The position numbers were made by a program, and so were the translations under genes. This document shows, piece after piece, positions 21,523-21,754 of a stretch of 21,754 nt of DNA. The DNA comes from JBBQDK01 sp038319625 (lineage in GTDB: Bacteria; Pseudomonadota; Gammaproteobacteria; JBBQDK01). The stretch lies in NCBI GenBank assembly GCA_038319625.1, contig JBBQDK010000035.1, positions 1-21,754 of the forward strand. The letters run 5' to 3'. The notes under the pieces were generated by a model that had not been told where the DNA came from, searched no databases, and saw only the letters and a program-made list of their open reading frames with translations. Every line of letters begins with the position of its first letter. Within the stretch, counting starts at the first letter, position 1.

Positions 21523-21754
21523 ATGACTAAGACCCGGACCACTCGTTACGATGTTGCCGAGCACCTTCGCACACCGGAGGAGATGGCGGCCTATCTGGAG
21601 GCTTGCCTAGAAGAGGCCCATGGAGACGCCGCTTTCATCGCCAAAGCGCTGGGCAACATCGCGCGCGCCAAGGGCATGTCGCAGGTAGCACGTGACACTG
21701 GTCTTTCCCGCGAAAGCTTGTATAAGGCGCTCTCTGGTGAACGAAGCCCGGGCT
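21523..21754 (+). CDS. HigA-type antitoxin, cut by the window end
   Basis: About 77 residues of an addiction-module antidote protein are visible: TRYDVAEHLRTPEEMAAYLEACLEEAHGDAAFIAKALGNIARAKGMSQVARDTGLSRESLYKALSGERSPG. The helix-turn-helix (about residues 53-75) should bind the operator at 21197-21214, while the N-terminal part wraps the toxin. GGAG lies seven bases before the ATG at 21523. In the family about 20-25 more residues follow. The attC that closes this cassette lies outside the window. Confidence 0.92.
   Translation, partial: MTKTRTTRYDVAEHLRTPEEMAAYLEACLEEAHGDAAFIAKALGNIARAKGMSQVARDTGLSRESLYKALSGERSPG

Larger units (their letters stand above)
19591..21754. mobile_element. chromosomal integron: integrase, attI, first two cassettes
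   Basis: An integron integrase on the minus strand is followed, in divergent orientation, by an attI region, a first cassette (20722-21155, 434 bases) and the start of a second cassette (21156 onward). Cassette junctions are defined by G|TTGGGC at 20721/20722 and at 21155/21156. The first cassette ends in a well-formed attC. The array probably continues beyond the window. No transposase or transposon ends are seen, so a sedentary chromosomal integron is more likely than a mobile class 1 element. Confidence 0.88.

Overview
The window looks like chromosome of a gammaproteobacterium with moderately high GC. The evidence is the set of family members: a split-alpha PntAB transhydrogenase, SlyX ending in PPHY, YadG/YadH, adenylate kinase, a YchJ-type SEC-C protein, YeaD-type mutarotase, Mpl, a TorF-type porin and a 629-residue MnmG. 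A cysteine-less DsrC/TusE relative hints at a lineage with sulfur metabolism, but the genus cannot be named from this sequence.

Layout. 1-2600 (+): pntAb and pntB (proton-translocating transhydrogenase), then a beta-carbonic anhydrase. 2650-5572 (-): a same-strand run yadG, yadH, small lipoprotein, PilZ protein, slyX. 5573-8966: a divergent region with a possible small RNA, an OmpA-like glycine-zipper lipoprotein (+), a bidirectional terminator, adk (-), a YchJ-type protein (+), a pseudo-receiver-like protein (-) and a small orphan (+). 8967-10735: a DsrC-like protein without cysteines (+) and a hexose-6-phosphate mutarotase (-).

10799-13652 is an unusual regulatory module. On the minus strand a Ner/Nlp-like DNA-binding protein, a group-2 sigma-70 factor and a small unknown protein are joined by two 4-base GTGA overlaps. 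On the plus strand, diverging from them, is an XRE/S24 repressor-like protein whose peptidase serine is alanine. A perfect 10-bp palindrome lies on the -35 box between them. The sigma factor keeps RpoD-like -35 contacts but has changed residues where RpoD reads the -10 element. The layout resembles a Mu-type immunity region (repressor versus Ner) that now controls a sigma factor.

13667-17363: small lipoprotein, Yip1-like membrane protein, mpl, TorF-type porin with a terminator, and a zinc-ribbon membrane protein. 17364-17651 holds palindromic REP-like repeats.

17652-21754: mnmG, and directly upstream of it on the same strand an integron integrase with all catalytic residues. Beyond the integrase come an attI region, a first cassette with a very acidic orphan protein and a 78-bp attC, and a second cassette carrying a HigB/RelE-type toxin with a HigA-type antitoxin cut by the window end. 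The toxin promoter places the predicted transcription start on the A of the toxin ATG. The integron is the main accessory element here, and the sigma/Ner/S24 module is the best candidate for an undescribed regulatory system.
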